A stretch of DNA of 64,000 nucleotides from Proales similis (GCA_019059635.1 JAGVRJ010000001.1:2852001-2916000); one strand, 5' to 3'. Positions 23,357-36,427 are shown, numbered from the stretch's first letter. Numbers and translations are program-made. Notes: generated from the sequence alone by a model not told the origin.

Positions 23357-26300
23357 ATGAATAGCGATCCGTTTCTCCTGGCCCGCCCGATTCACAAAAC
23401 GCAACTGAGTGTTTCGGACCAGTCGCAGGCAGCGAGCGATTCGTCATTAATTAGAATTTTTCGCCGAGAGCAGAACAAACGCGACAATAGTGCATCTACG
23501 GTACGAATGTGGACGCAACTGGCAAAGTGGAATCGAAGCAAGATCGATCGGCTGCTGCTTCGCAGCTTGGGCAGCCAACCGCGCATAAATGAAGTCGGAG
23601 TTCAAATGATAAATGACACGCTCAGAGACTACTTGTTCAAAGAGGTGCGATACAAACGCCAGCCTGAACAAGTGGCCAAAGCGCTCGAGCACTTGAAGGC
23701 GTTCAATTTGAATCAGAGTGAACTGGACAAGATCGACGACATTGGTCCCATCGAGCTTCCTCCTCTCAAAGGAAGCAACATCGAAGAGCACTTTAGAACA
23801 ATCGGCCTTGAACAGTGCGCCGTCTATTCGCGAATAATCAGCAAGTTCAACAGATGGGATCGCATTCCGGCCATGCCCAAAGAGTTCGCCTTTCAGCCGG
23901 GCTGGACAAGGTAGGCATTCAAGTCAAGCTGTCGAGTTCAAATGTCGATTCTCTTCACAGATACGAGCACTGGTCAGGCAAAGTGAGCCGAGTGCCCTAT
24001 CCGGACGACAGCTGCCTCGTGTTCGACGTGGAGACTCTCGTTCCGTATCAGAGCTGTCCAGTCATGGCCGTGGCACTTTCATCAGATGCCTGGTACTCGT
24101 GGTGCAGCGAGAGGCTCGTTCGAAACGATTTCATGTATATAAAGCAGCTCGATCTTTCTGACCTGATCCCGCTCGAGAGCGAAAGAGCCGACCAGCGGCA
24201 CAAGAAGCGTTTGGTCATCGGACACAATGTGGGCTTCGATCGCTCTTTCATCCGAGAGCAGTACTTTTTACAGGCGAGCGAAAGGCACATTTGCTCCGAG
24301 TGGGCCCATTTAGCTAAAATTTGTTGAATTGAACAGAAAAGCGGAATGCGTTTCATGGACACAATGAGCTTGCACATCGCTTGCTTCGGATACAGCAGCG
24401 AGCAGCGGTCGATTATACTCAACAACGAAGAGATTGAATTCGCCAGTCAGCCGCCGGGTAAAAAGGGCTTCTTCCGCACCAGTCAGCCGGTAATCGTCAG
24501 CTTTCAACTTCAAAACCGACTTGTCAAGAGCAATGTTCAAAGAGCTTCAAATGGCGCGGCCTGAGCAGTTTGAACAACTTGCGCGATGTGCATCAACTCC
24601 ACTGTCCCGAGTCCGCTCCACTAGCCAAGGACGAGCGGCAAATATTTGTGAAAGGAACAGCCCAAGAGGTGATCGACAACTTCCAGGTAAGTGACTTTAG
24701 AGCCGAAGCAGCCCATCGAAAGGAGAGTAATGCCGATCCAGTCTCTGATGCGCTATTGCGCCAACGACGTACGTGGCACTTGTGAGGTGTTCAAAGTGCT
24801 CATGCCCACTTTTCTGCAGCGCTTCGAGAGTCCAGTGACTCTGGCCGGCCTGCTTGAGATGAGCACCATGTACTTGCCGACCAATCGCAACTGGCACAAG
24901 TACATTCAAAACTGCCAGAACGCATATGACGATGCGCATCTCATGCTACAGAAACTGCTCGAACGATCGGCCAATCAGGCTTGTAGACGTATTCAGAGCA
25001 AAGAGTAAGCGGCCGACCTTTACCAAACAGAGCAAACACTTTGACACAATTGATAGCGACGATCCCTGGCTCTTTGATCTCGACTGGAGCTCCAAAGAGT
25101 TTAAAATGCTCAAATCGGCTCGATCGGCGGCGGCGGCGAAAGAATGCGAGAAGGCGAGCGACATAATCGACAAAATCGATTCGATTGATCCGATCGAGCA
25201 GAATCCATTTTTCAAGACCATGAGCCAAAGACAAAAGCAGCAAGTGAGCAGCTCTTGGATTCCGGAAAATTGTTTAGTTTCGATTAGACATTCGGCAGCA
25301 AAGATTTTAGACGCAGCCGAGGAGAAGCGTACACTCGCTGCAGTCACCGACGAGGCGTTTGCGACCGCCAAGCTCTTACCAAAGAAACAAGTGAAACTGT
25401 GCGGCTATCCAAAGTGAGTATCTACTCGCTCGTGACTCCATCCCAATCGCATCAGACTCGTTCATAGCTGGTATAGGGAACTGTGCCCAAGTCCCGATTC
25501 GGATAATTGGCAGCCTGGACCGTCACTGATCACCACTCGGACCCGTGTCACGCCCAATCTTCTCCGCCTCATGTGGAAGCAGTGTCCGATTCACCACCAC
25601 AAGAAACTCGGATGGGGATTCCTAATGGACGAGGACCAATATGGTTGGCCATCTCCAAACCAGCCGGGTCGAGCTCTTTTCGATTGTCTGATCTGTGACC
25701 GTTTAAAGCTGAAATGAGAAGCGCCGGCGAATGTCCGTCCGCCGTTCCAAGCGGGAAGAAGCGAAAAGGCAAAAGAGAGACCAACAGCGACGACAACGAG
25801 TCGATCAGAATCAACGGCAAAATATTCGTTCGAATTCCGCACAAAGTAATTGGGCAATGGTGTTGGTCAGTGCTGCGTCTTTTTGATTAACAACTAAAGG
25901 ACGGCGAGGACTTCAATGTCGGCAATCCTCTCTCCAAGTCGTTCATGAGCAAAATAGACGAGGGCGTGCTGAGCTCGTCGCCGGAAACAATGGCCAAGTT
26001 GGCCTTGAAATTCTACACAAACATTTCGTACTGGGAGAACAACGAAAAGCGCATTCGGTGAGAACATCAACACTCGACCTATTCGACGTTCTCTTTACAC
26101 GCTACAATCTATTTGACGCAGATCTCAAAAAGCCATCACAATCGACAGAGAGGGAAATGGAGCCATTCTGCCCATGACAATTGTCTCGGGCACAATCACG
26201 AGAAGAGCAGTGGAGCCGACGTGGCTGACGGCCAGCAACCACAAGCCGGACCGTATAGGCGGCGAACTGAAGGCGATGATTCAAAGTCCGCCAGGCTATC

Positions 26301-27484
26301 GGCTGGTCGGAGCCGATGTCGACTCGCAAGAGCTGTGGATCAGCTCGGCGATCGGTGATTCCAATTTCGCTCGCATACACGGCTCCACTGCGCTGGGCTG
26401 GATGAACCTGCAAGGCAAGAAAGCAGATGGCACCGACATGCATTCGAAAACGGCGTCGATGATCGGCATAAGTAGAGACCAGGCAAAAGTGTTCAACTAT
26501 GGCCGCATTTACGGCGCTGGGCGAAGCTTTGCGCAAAAACTGCTCATGCAGTTCAACCCGAGCATGAGCGAGCAGGAGGCGAGCGAAAAAGCCAAAACCA
26601 TGTACGCAATGACCAAGGGCCACAAGGTGCGTCTCAGCAAGAACGCTGAGCTCGAAAGTGGCCAAGAGACAGACGAGCTGCTCGCCTCCAACACAAAATG
26701 GATGGGCGGCACCGAGTCGGAGATGTTCAACAAACTGGAGGATATCGCGCGCTCAAAGCAGCCGCGAACTCCTGTCTTGGCCGCCCTGATCACCAAGACG
26801 CTCGAGCCGAAAAACGTGGCCAATGACGTAATTGCAGAACATCTCGTTCGGCCTAAATTTCATTCATTCAACTCATTTTATTCCAAGTTCATGACATCCA
26901 GAATCAACTGGGTGGTTCAATCGTCTGCAGTCGACTACCTGCACATCATGCTCGTTTGCATGAACTGGCTCATCAAAGAGTTTGATATTGAGGCTCGATT
27001 TTCGATCAGCATTCACGACGAGGTTCGCTATCTTGTCAAAGAAGAAGACCAGTATGTGAAGAATTGCCGCTCAACGGCCTTGATTCTAACTCTAGGCGCA
27101 AAGGTACCGAGCAGCCTTGGCGCTTCAGATCACAAATTTGCTGACACGAGCGCTGTTCGCCTACAAGCTTGGATTCGACGATCTGCCAATGGCAAGTGTC
27201 CCACGAACTCTAAACACACAGTCCTAATCTCATCTGGCTGATTCAAGTCGGTCGCGTTCTTCAGCGGCGTTGATATCGACAAGTGTCTGAGAAAAGAGCC
27301 GGACCTTGACTTTGTCTGTCCGTCCAATCCCGAAGGCCTTGCCAAGGGCTACGGAATCGAAAAAGGTGAATTCCTATTCCTCTCCGTTTGCAGCGCGTTT
27401 CAATCAAAACTGCAAATAGGCGTCTGCCAGGACATTTATCAAACACTTGACAAGACCGGCGGTCGTTTGTCTAAACCTGTCTAA
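23357..27484 (+). CDS. POLG: Mitochondrial DNA polymerase gamma catalytic subunit
   Basis: Fourteen exons: 23357-23910, 23961-24273, 24337-24489, 24543-24686, 24742-25004, 25057-25413, 25468-25643, 25709-25845, 25900-26057, 26122-26827, 26888-27051, 27104-27191, 27248-27365 and 27420-27484. They give about 1131 residues, against about 1239 in humans. The exonuclease motifs are [16 protein letters not shown] and RYCANDV. Polymerase motif A is [10 protein letters not shown], motif B is [14 protein letters not shown] and motif C is [10 protein letters not shown]. This is the family A replicase of mitochondrial DNA. Introns 2 and 12 appear to be GC-AG. The region between the WGFL and PHKDGE landmarks is much shorter than in vertebrates, which accounts for part of the length difference. 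An optional 60-nt in-frame intron near 25240-25299 cannot be ruled out. Confidence 0.96.
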
Positions 27485-27487
27485 ACT

Positions 27488-27493
27488 AATAAA
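27488..27493 (+). terminator. Poly(A) signal of POLG
   Basis: AATAAA four bases after the POLG stop codon, with a second copy a little downstream. The PIG-O start codon is about 200 bp further on. Confidence 0.65.
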
Positions 27494-27694
27494 ATTATAA
27501 TAATAAAAATGAAAAGAAAAAAGCTTTGATCATAATAGTCGGGGATCGAGTAACTCAGACTGAGCTGAGCCGAAACTTGACAGACTCGACCACGCGTTAA
27601 GCGTTTAGAACCGTTTATTCAAGATTTCAGCGTCGTCGTCCACTCGTCCAGATCGTCTGCTCCACATTTAGAAAATAAGAGTGTGACAACTGAG

Positions 27695-30624
27695 ATGCGT
27701 TTTTGGCACTTTTTCCTACTCATGCTTGTTGTGTTTGCGAATGTGATATTCTCAGTCTATGTGTTCACAAACGGCTTCCTCATTCGACGAGTGTCTCTAA
27801 ACGACACCAACACGGCCGAGGCCGACTTGGAGCTGAAGCGTTTCGACCGCTGCATCGTTATGTTCGTCGACGCACTGCGTTTTGACTTCATATTCAGCCA
27901 AGAGGGCGGCTACTTCGGAATGAAGACACTCGAACATCTGGTGGCGCAAGAAGACAGCAGAGCGCGCCTGTACAAGTTCATCGCCGATCCGCCGACCACA
28001 ACCATGCAGCGAATCAAGGGCCTGATGAGCGGCACTCTGCCTACATTCATCGACGCCGGCTCCAACTTCAACTCTTATTTGATCGAGGACGACAACATTG
28101 TGCAGCAAATGTTCGCGCACAACCGCTCGGTTGTGATACTCGGCGACGACACGTGGCTCAGTTTGTTCGACCAGACAATGATCAAAGAGGAGCACACGTA
28201 TCCGTCGTTCAACATCAAAGACTTGGACACAAACGATTTGAACGTTGACAAAGAACTGAGCCGAATACTGAGCGACACAACAAACGATTGGAGTCTGATT
28301 GTGGCACATTATTTGGGTATTGACCACTGCGGCCACACGTTCGGCCCCAAGAGTCCAGTGTTCAAGCGAAAACTTACCGAAGTCGACCAATCGATCGCCA
28401 AAGTGATCCAATTGATGGACAATGAAACCCTGCTGGTGGTGATCGGAGACCATGGAATGACCGAGACCGGCGATCACGGTGGCGACAGTCAACTAGAGCT
28501 TGAGACCGCCCTTTTCCTCTACTCCAAAGCGCCAGTTTTCCCGTCCAAAAAGCCCAGCGCCGAGGTAGACACTCTTTCGGGTCTAATGCGCATTCGTCAG
28601 ATCTTATTGTCGCGGTTGCGCCTGATCATTAAAGTTCGACTCGGTAAGACAAATCAATTTGACCCCGACACTCTCGCTGCTGCTCGGACTGCCTATTCCG
28701 TTCTCAAATTTGGGCATTGTCACCTTGGACGTGTTCAGTAGTGAAGGAGAAAGGCTGGCCGCATTGAAGTCAAACTACAAACAGGTAAATTAAAGTAGTG
28801 CTTTAACTGCTCAGTGGACCAGATCAGAGAGTTTGGCCTAAAAAAAAAAACTAAAAGATGAAACGCTTTGTCAAAGAGTACCAGCAACGAAACGTAGAGT
28901 ATTTCATGGACGAACAGTTTGAGATTGGCGCCAGCGACTCACAAAACGGCAGTCAGATGCTTCACGCTTATCTGAGCTATTTGAGATCAGCGCAAGAGAA
29001 ATGCAGCGAAAAATGGTCCACATTCAACATGACCTTTTGCATTCTGGGCCTCGTAATGCTCGCTATCGCCTCAGCTTCGCTGGCGATTTTCACTCGATCG
29101 GTGACAAGCCAAGCAGTTGTTCGGATCAAAAGACCTTCGTTAGTTCAGGGCTCAGCGTTCGTCTGGATTTTCACAATTTGCACTGCTGCTCTCTACTTGG
29201 CTTCGTTTTCGCTCATTTACACTTTGTCCATCGCTGTCTTGACTCTGAACGCGTTCTATCTCTTCAGGCTTCAAAGACTTGAGAGCCTGAACATTGCCAA
29301 ACTGAACTGGCTCTCGATCGAGCATGTGCTGCTGCTTGTTCAGTTTCTCATTCCGTTCTCGAACTCGTTCATCGTGATGGAGAACTATTCGGTTCGTTTC
29401 TTGCTCGTGAGCGCAATCCTCATTGATTATCTAAAGGATGTGCGAGAAGAAGGCTTCAGTCGACAGCGCGCATTTTACTTGGCCACGATGCTGTTTGTGA
29501 TTCGTTCGAGCGAGATATTCCACGTTTGCCGCGAAGAGGCAATTGTGAACAGCAACTGCTCTCAGCTTCAGCTATTCACCCAGTTCAACAAGGTCTCCTT
29601 TCAAATCGAGTCGGCCTTTGAACTTGCGCATTTGATCACTCACTCGGCGATTCGATTCTATTTGCTGTTTTTGTTTGTTTGCTTCTGCCTGATCGCGGCC
29701 ATGATTCATCAAGGCCGCCGGGTCTATTCGAACTCTGGAGCGCTCTACGCAATGCTTCTGCTGCTCACCGTCTATTTTTTCAATCAGCTCCTCTGCAATC
29801 TCATCGACTCCTCCTCCTCTTCATCCGGGTCTTCTTCTTCGTCGCCAGAAGATGTGAGTATCAGCGATGGCCTCAAACTGACCAACCGAATTCTGGCGCG
29901 TCTGTTCTATATTGTATTTTTCCTCACGCAACTATTCGCATGGCAGAGGCAGAGTTTGGTCAAAAGGACTGCCCAGCTGCTCATTTCGACCGCCCTTTTG
30001 ATCACGTTGATAAACGAGGCGTTCATGTCCATTTGGGCTCTACTCTCCGTCATACTCGTTTACATTGACTACAAGAAGAGTCTAAGAAGCTGCCGGATCA
30101 GATCGTCAACACTGCTTGTCTTTTATTTACTTCAATGCTACTACTTCTACGGCACTGGACATGAGACCACTTTCAATCACATAAAATGGGACGCCGCCTT
30201 TCACGGCTTCTACGGAGACAACAACAACTCGATCGTTCGTCTGTTCATGGCCACGCTGATCTTTCTCAACACATTCGGCGCCAATCTCATCTGTCAGACC
30301 GGCCTTGTTCTCCTTCACTTGCTACTCGACAATAGACGAAAGCAGGCTGAAGAAAACAGCAATCTGTTCGCGTCCACGCTCAGCCTCTGCTCGTGGATGG
30401 CTTTCAAGGTAACAAATATGCGAGCTCCGAGATCTTGGCCTTGATCTGAATCTCTCTCTTTCAAGGTTCTGTTCGGAGCCATTTCAGTGTTCGCTCTGCG
30501 TCGTCATCTGATGGTCTGGAAGATATTCACGCCTCGATTCGTATTCGAGCTGCTTGGCCTGATCTCGTCGCTCTGCTTCTCTTCACTCAGCCTTTTATTT
30601 GCGAGAAGCGCTTGGCGGCTGTAG
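27695..30624 (+). CDS. PIGO: GPI ethanolamine phosphate transferase 3 (PIG-O)
   Basis: Four exons (27695-28564, 28635-28784, 28858-30408, 30466-30624) encode 909 residues. After an N-terminal membrane segment comes the lumenal alkaline-phosphatase-like domain with metal-site motifs VDALRFDF, PPTTTMQRIKGL, LGDDTW and GDHGMTETGDHGGD. This is followed by INLTPTLSLLLGLPIPF and then a long multi-spanning C-terminal half ending with the PIG-O-like RRHLMVWKIFTPRFVFE. The motif YGTGHE plus HIKWDAAFHGF is typical of PIG-O rather than PIG-N or PIG-G. The enzyme adds the third ethanolamine phosphate to GPI anchors in the ER. The acceptor of the third exon lies in an A-rich rather than pyrimidine-rich stretch, yet it is the only one that keeps the frame. 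The start at 27695 is preferred over an upstream in-frame GTG. Confidence 0.95.
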
Positions 30625-30941
30625 ACCATTAGCCAACTCCTAGTCCGCCAGTTGCAGAGCACTTCAAGCACAAGCAACTAAATTATGCTCTCTAGACTCA
30701 AATGGTGTCGCAGTTTAAAGCAATTGCTCTCTCATTGCGACACACATTTTATGAATGCATGTAAGCCGAATTTCGACTCGGCCTCTTTTGGATAATAAAT
30801 TTCTCTATTCACCTCGCCCCTTTGCCGATTCGCTTCTGGACATTTGTTGCGGGCAACATCACAGCCGATCGGCGATCTATCTAGCGCTTGGCCACAGACT
30901 TGTACAGGCTTTCATTGACTATTAATTGAAATGTTCAGATC
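30625..30941. other. Spacer between PIG-O and NECAP
   Basis: About 320 bp. It holds the PIG-O poly(A) signal AATAAA at 30794-30799 and presumably the NECAP promoter. No open frame of note. Confidence 0.6.
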
Positions 30942-31758
30942 ATGTCCTTGCTCGACGACGACTACGAACGAATTCTGCTGGTCAAGCCAGAAGTGTTCAT
31001 GTACCAGCTTCCACCTCGCACCTCAAACAGAGCGTACAGAGCGGCCGACTGGGGCCTCGACAAGCCGAGTTGGACGGGACGATTGAGGATAGTTGCCAAA
31101 GGCACGAATTGTGTGATAAAGCTCGAAGACAAGATCAGCGGTAAATGCATTCATTCACTCACTGAGCCGGGCGTTCGTGTCCTATACGAAACTATTCGGC
31201 GTTAGGTGAATTGTTCGCCGCTTGTCCGGTTGAGAGCTATCCGAGCCAGGCAGTGGAGAACGTCTCCGACTCGGCTCGCTACTTTGTAATTCGTCTGAAG
31301 GACGAAAAGACGGGCCGCAATGCGTTTGTGGGCATTGGCTTTGTCGATCGCTCGGACTCGTTCGATTTCAACGTGGCACTGCAAGACCACTTCAAGTACT
31401 TGAAGAAAGACGAAGAGCTGACCACCAGCGCAGGCTCTCTCGAGCCGGAGAAGAAGCTCGATTTGAGCTTTAAGGAGGGCCAGACCATCAAGATCAACAT
31501 CGGGGTAAGAGTAGGCCAAGCGACTGCATCCGAATCCATTCCACTCAGCCCGAATTTGAATAGAAAAAATCCGACAGCGGGGAAGGAGGCGCAGCTGCCA
31601 AGCCGAGACCGAGACCAGCTGCTGGCGGGGCAGGCATGATTCTCTTGCCGCCGCCTCCTGGCTCGAGTCGAGCACCCAGTCAACCCTCTAAACAGCCACA
31701 GGCTCCGTCAACTGCGGCACCAACCTCATCTAATTCAGATCTTTTACTCGACTTTTAG
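30942..31758 (+). CDS. NECAP endocytic adaptor
   Basis: Three exons (30942-31140, 31206-31504, 31564-31758) give 230 residues, close to the usual 230-275. The PH-like NECAP domain fills residues about 5-160. It includes [65 protein letters not shown] and [10 protein letters not shown] basic, proline-rich tail with LLPPPPG follows. NECAP binds the AP-2 adaptor and associated proteins at clathrin-coated pits and helps recycle the adaptor. The first intron has GT-AG ends and phase 1, matching the SGELF join expected in the family. The family call is firm; vertebrate paralogue identity is not meaningful here. Confidence 0.96.
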
Positions 31759-32289
31759 GGCGTTGCCGCAACAAGATTCGTTTAGCATTTCTTTTAGACT
31801 TCATAAATCATCTTTGTCGTGTCGGCAATCGTCCTAAACGTCATCATAGTCGTCGCCATCATAATCATTTTTATCAATTCGCGTCTGCTTTGCCCGTTAA
31901 CTTTTCATTTCATTCTATTTGCCTCTTTTTCTTTCCTTTCATTCGAAGTTGTAGTCAAGTGCTTAGTGCTGATGATCACCATGATGATGAGTTTTGTCTT
32001 GGTCAAATAGCGCCAGCGACCACAATCAAATATCAAACAACAAGAGACCGATTGGCATCGAATAATTGTAAAATAGGGACCAGAAAAAGCCAGAAGAGGA
32101 TGGCAACCGGCCCAAACCAAACTCAATCCCAGAAAAAAAAACGAATAAATATCCAAACTGACGCATTCGCTCGACTGAATTTCCTTCTGAATGGAATTAA
32201 TATTTCATAATTCTGGCGTTTGCATTCAATTAGAGAAAAAAAAAACAAAAAAACGCAAAACAGAGAATAGAAATTTTTTGATAAAAGCG
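31759..32289. other. Spacer between NECAP and eIF2B-gamma
   Basis: About 530 bp, AT-rich, with long T and A runs and an AATAAA-containing stretch near 32144. No supported gene. Confidence 0.6.
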
Positions 32290-34511
32290 ATGGAGTTTCA
32301 GGCGATCGTACTCGCGGCCGGCCACGGCAACGGACTGAGCGAGCTGACCAGCCACACGGCCAAGTGCATGCTGCCGGTCGGAAACAAGCCAATGGTCTGG
32401 TATCCTGTGCGAATGCTCGAAAAGGCCGGCTTTCAGGGTTCGTCATTTTCTCGGCTATTTCCCTGCTAAACCTCGTTCTTTTTTGCTTCGCCTGCCCTTT
32501 CTCTGCCCTTCTTGACCTTAAATTTCTCTTTACTGGAACTCGAGTCGACAACCAGAATTTAAAATCCTGCTCGTTCAGAGATTCACATAATCACGCTGGC
32601 ATCGGTCGAGAAGATAATCGACGCCGAGCTCAAGTCTCACGGAATAAAAGCCAAGCTGTCGTTCTATTTCATGGACGAGGACGACGAACGCCTGAACGAG
32701 GGCACTGCGAGCGCGCTGAGCGTTTTAAGGGAAAAAATTGTCAACGACTGCATGGTAGTAAGCTGCGATCTGATTTCGAATGTAAACATTCAGCACATGG
32801 CCAGCTTCTATCGAATTAAAAACGCCTCGTTCGTCGCACTAATGGCAGACATGTCTGATCTTGCGGCCGAGCTGTCGATTCCCGGACAAAAAGGCAAATA
32901 CACGCCTGGTGAGCGCTGTCGACTGGCTGCACACCGACTTTAGCAACTAAACTTAATTGAATTGAAGAGTGTGAGCTGATTGCGCTTGATCCCGATTCCA
33001 ATCGCTTGATCTACGTGGGAGAGACGGGCGACGAGATTCGCATCCGAGGCTGGGTGGCAGAAAAGTAAGAAAAGCAAAAGACCGACCGAAATGGGAGGCG
33101 GAGGGCGGGCAATAGAGCGGCAATAAAATCTCATTTGGCTTTCAATCGAGCAGATATCCGCGCATCTCGTGGACTGCAAAGCTCTACGACGCGCATTTCT
33201 ACATCATTAAAAAGGAGCTGATCGATTACATGATCGACGACAGAAAGTGAGTGCAAACCGTCACCAGAGACAATAAGAAGATTGAGGCAAAATGAAATCC
33301 AAATCAAAAAGGATTCAATCAATCAAATCGGAATTCGTGCCTTTCATTGTAAAGAAGCAATTCTCGTCGCAATTGAGAGCAGTCAAGGACGCCCACACAA
33401 GCGATTTGGATGAGAGACAAGGCCGCAAATCGACTCGGCCACGCTTAACCGATTATTTGAAATTCGACTCGGAGCGCAGTTTCATGGCCAAAAGCAAGTC
33501 TGACTTGTTGAGCTGCTTCGCGTTCGTGCAATCTGACGGGTTCTGCTTGAGGGCAAACAACGTGGCCGTGTACGCGGAGGCGAACAGGCAGGTAAGCAGC
33601 GAACGTGTAAACACCCAGAACTAATTAATCAAACGAGCAACAATTTTCAGATAATAAGCAAAATCAGCTCACATTTCCAAACTCGTGAGAGGACCGAGTC
33701 GATTAGCAAGTTCGAAAAGCAAAAAGTTCGCCTCTCTGTTTACATTTCATTCTTTCTCGCTGTCTTGGCCTTTTGGGCGCATTTTTTCGCCTCCTCCTCT
33801 CGCTCTCTCTCTCTCACTCTCGCCTGGCACCTGCCTAATCTTTAATTTATTCCCTACTTTTCTGTCAATTCATCGAGGATTTTTGTCGCACGCTTAGGTG
33901 GCAGCCGATTCCTTGTTGGCCGATGGCGCCAAATTGGGCGAGAAAGCGATTATAAAACGATGCGTAATTGGAGCTAATGTCGTGGTCGGAGACAAAGTGA
34001 AAATAACCAACTCGGTGATTATGGATAACGTGGTTATAAACGAGGCAGCCAGTATAACTGGCTCGATCTTGTGCAGTAATTGCAAGATTAGCGCATCCAC
34101 TGAGCTAAAAGACTGCATTGTGAGCTACGAGCAAATCATGAATGCACCAGGTTCGTATCAGCTCAGACTTTGTAAAGGCCTTTTGCAGCCAAATCACTTC
34201 CATCAGCACTGTCATTAAATCATCCGTTTCTATATTTTTCATGGTTGATCACAAAGCCATTAGCAGCTATTAGTTTTTTTTTTTCATTTTTACTCAACAT
34301 CCGGGTGGCAATTGTCATTAGGGGAACCGAAAAGGACTTAGCCACCATGATGATTGTTAGCGACCTAAAATGAATTTGAGCCTTTTCTTAAATTATTTTG
34401 GCTCAAAAACCACCCACTCGCACACGCTTGCTGAATTCATTTGTTTAATCTTTTCAAGGCAAATTCGCCAACGAGACCATTCGCGACTTTGAAAGCTTCT
34501 TAGAGGATTGA
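32290..34511 (+). CDS. EIF2B3: Translation initiation factor eIF2B subunit gamma
   Basis: Eight exons (32290-32437, 32579-32908, 32968-33064, 33154-33246, 33312-33591, 33651-33725, 33898-34150, 34459-34511) give about 442 residues, close to human 452. The N-terminal nucleotidyltransferase-like domain starts MEFQAIVLAAGHGNG and has MLPVGNKPMVWYPV. The pattern continues with VVSCDLIS and EFVPFIVKKQFSS. The C-terminus is a left-handed beta-helix of hexapeptide repeats (LGEKAIIKRCVIGANV). eIF2B recycles GDP-bound eIF2 and is the target of the integrated stress response. The donor after exon 6 (AAA before GTTCGC) is the least certain junction. The usual glycine-rich loop reads HGNGLSEL, as expected for the catalytically inert gamma subunit. 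Confidence 0.93.
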
Positions 34512-34568
34512 GAGCGATCGATCGAACCAGCCAACGCCCGTCAGTTCTTGACAAATATAGCCGAACGA

Positions 34569-34574
34569 AATAAA
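34569..34574 (+). terminator. Poly(A) signal of eIF2B-gamma
   Basis: AATAAA 58 nt after the stop codon. Confidence 0.6.
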
Positions 34575-35864
34575 TTTTGAAAAAACAATCCGCAGACAAA
34601 CTCAGCTCAGCTTCAAGCTCTTTTCATTTGCTCTTTCTAGTTTTCAGCTTGGCAGCCAGTTAAAATGCAAACTGATTAGACTCAGAATTTAGTTATACGA
34701 GCAAACCAAATAATATCTCGATCAAGTCCAGACCGAGTCAAATGGCATTGTTTGCTCAAGATCAATAATTTTTTTTTATTTTCATTTTTGTTGCGACTGT
34801 CGAGCTGTCAGGGCGTATAGACGGCTCGCTCGTAAATCAGTTTCTTTGCGCTTTCGTTTCGCTCTATTTTGGCGAGACAAAAAGAAGGAAAGAGAATAAG
34901 CTGAAATCAACTCAGCATGGATTAAGCCATTTTCAAGATTTTTCCTTTAGTTAGCCTAGTTTGCCGGCTTTCTCATTCATTAATATTTATATCGGTTGCG
35001 ATTGAATCGAAAGCTACCAGATCGATAGAGACGACTGGAGCATAAGCTTCTGATTGCGACTGCGCGGCCAAATCTCACCTTGATTGGTCACAGACGAATT
35101 AATTCGATTTTTTTTCAAGGGCAAATGTGGCATGATGAATGATTTAATGAGCGAATTGTTGAATGAGACGTTCCCCTCATCATAGTTGGCATGCTCTCCG
35201 TTCAGGAAGAGGGCAGAACGAGTGTTTAAATATAGACGACAGGAAGAGGGAAACGAAGAGTGATCAGAGAAATGCAAGGCCATTAGCCATCTTTTTCAAA
35301 ATCAAACTCTGCTTGGAGAGAATTCTGCTTGAGCCTGAATATTGCGTCGGCGCATGATTACTGAGAATTAGAGCGCTATCGTGCTAGCTGCTACTGCATC
35401 GGCATTAAAATCGGACCTGCTTGTCTGGAGGCATTGATCATGCGATTTACATAAGACCATGCGAGCAAATGCAGCTGAGCCAATAAAATGAGTGGAATTA
35501 ACCAGAACAATAAAAGTAATAACGATGACTACAAAAACAACAACAACAACAAAGAGCATCATCAGAAGCAAAAACTTGCGCCAGAGAAAAAAGTCGCAAA
35601 GAGACCGTCAGAAATAAATCTCACGAATGAATGGTATAATTAAGAGCTGAGGCAATTGGAAGAAAGTGACGTCGCCAATTGAGAGCTGCAACTTGTTATT
35701 ATTTAGACTGGGCACACGGTCACTGAAAGCAGCGTAGACACGACACTTGTGCATCTGCTCTGGCGTTTATATATGTAAATGATTAAATTAAACGATCGCA
35801 TGCGCAAGTTTTAGAATATCCGCATTCGATTGGATTTACTCTTGTTGCTCGCTCGTTAATCGAC

Positions 35865-35872
35865 TATAAATA
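35865..35872 (+). promoter_or_regulatory. Candidate TATA box for the neuropeptide gene
   Basis: TATAAATA in a locally GC-richer context, about 560 bp upstream of the neuropeptide start codon. If used, the 5' UTR would be about 530 nt or contain an intron. Nothing else nearby on the plus strand would need it. Confidence 0.4.
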
Positions 35873-36427
35873 CTGGCGTCGTGCGATTCCAATTATTGTA
35901 CGCTCGTCCTCTTTGCCTTGGCCTCTCTTTCTCGTTTACGCTCTAGTTCTTTGCTTTGTGCTTCTATTGAGAGCGCAATCGTCTGTCTAGCTGCATGTGA
36001 TTGTTGGCGCCAGTGGAGAGCACATGTGGGCGCTGTTTGAAGAGAGAAGCTCATGAATAGAACGACCGAGCAGAAAGAGCTCAACACACACACATTCATG
36101 CGGCACTTATTCTTAATTACGCAAAGTGCCGCTGGCAGGCACTTTCGGGCAAAGTTTGCCGTATTTGCCAACCAGTCAATCACCAATCAATCAATTCAAT
36201 TCTCAAGTTTTCTTCTCTATTTCGCTTTCTCTCCTCATCAAGTTCCACCCAGAAACTTGTGATTGCCTGCCAAGTCACTCTGGCTGTGAGAAGACATTGA
36301 ATGTTTCGTTTGGCGAATTAATGCCTCTTAACAGCAGAGAGTGGTCTCTTTAGAAAGCAATCGGACTAATTGAAATCTCGAATAAAGAATTTGATCGGAA
36401 GAAACTGCCAGTACAGCTCTAGTCGAG

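Larger units (their letters stand above)
34512..36427. other. Spacer upstream of the neuropeptide gene
   Basis: About 1.9 kb without a supported gene. It contains short A/T runs, a short ACA repeat (about 35536-35552) and a good TATA box at 35865. No tRNA-like or conserved coding stretch seen. Confidence 0.55.

Noticed and set aside
27485-32289. Operon-like arrangement of POLG, PIG-O, NECAP and eIF2B-gamma
   Set aside because: Same strand and close, but gaps of 210-530 bp contain separate poly(A) signals and there is no sign of spliced-leader acceptor sites right before the start codons.
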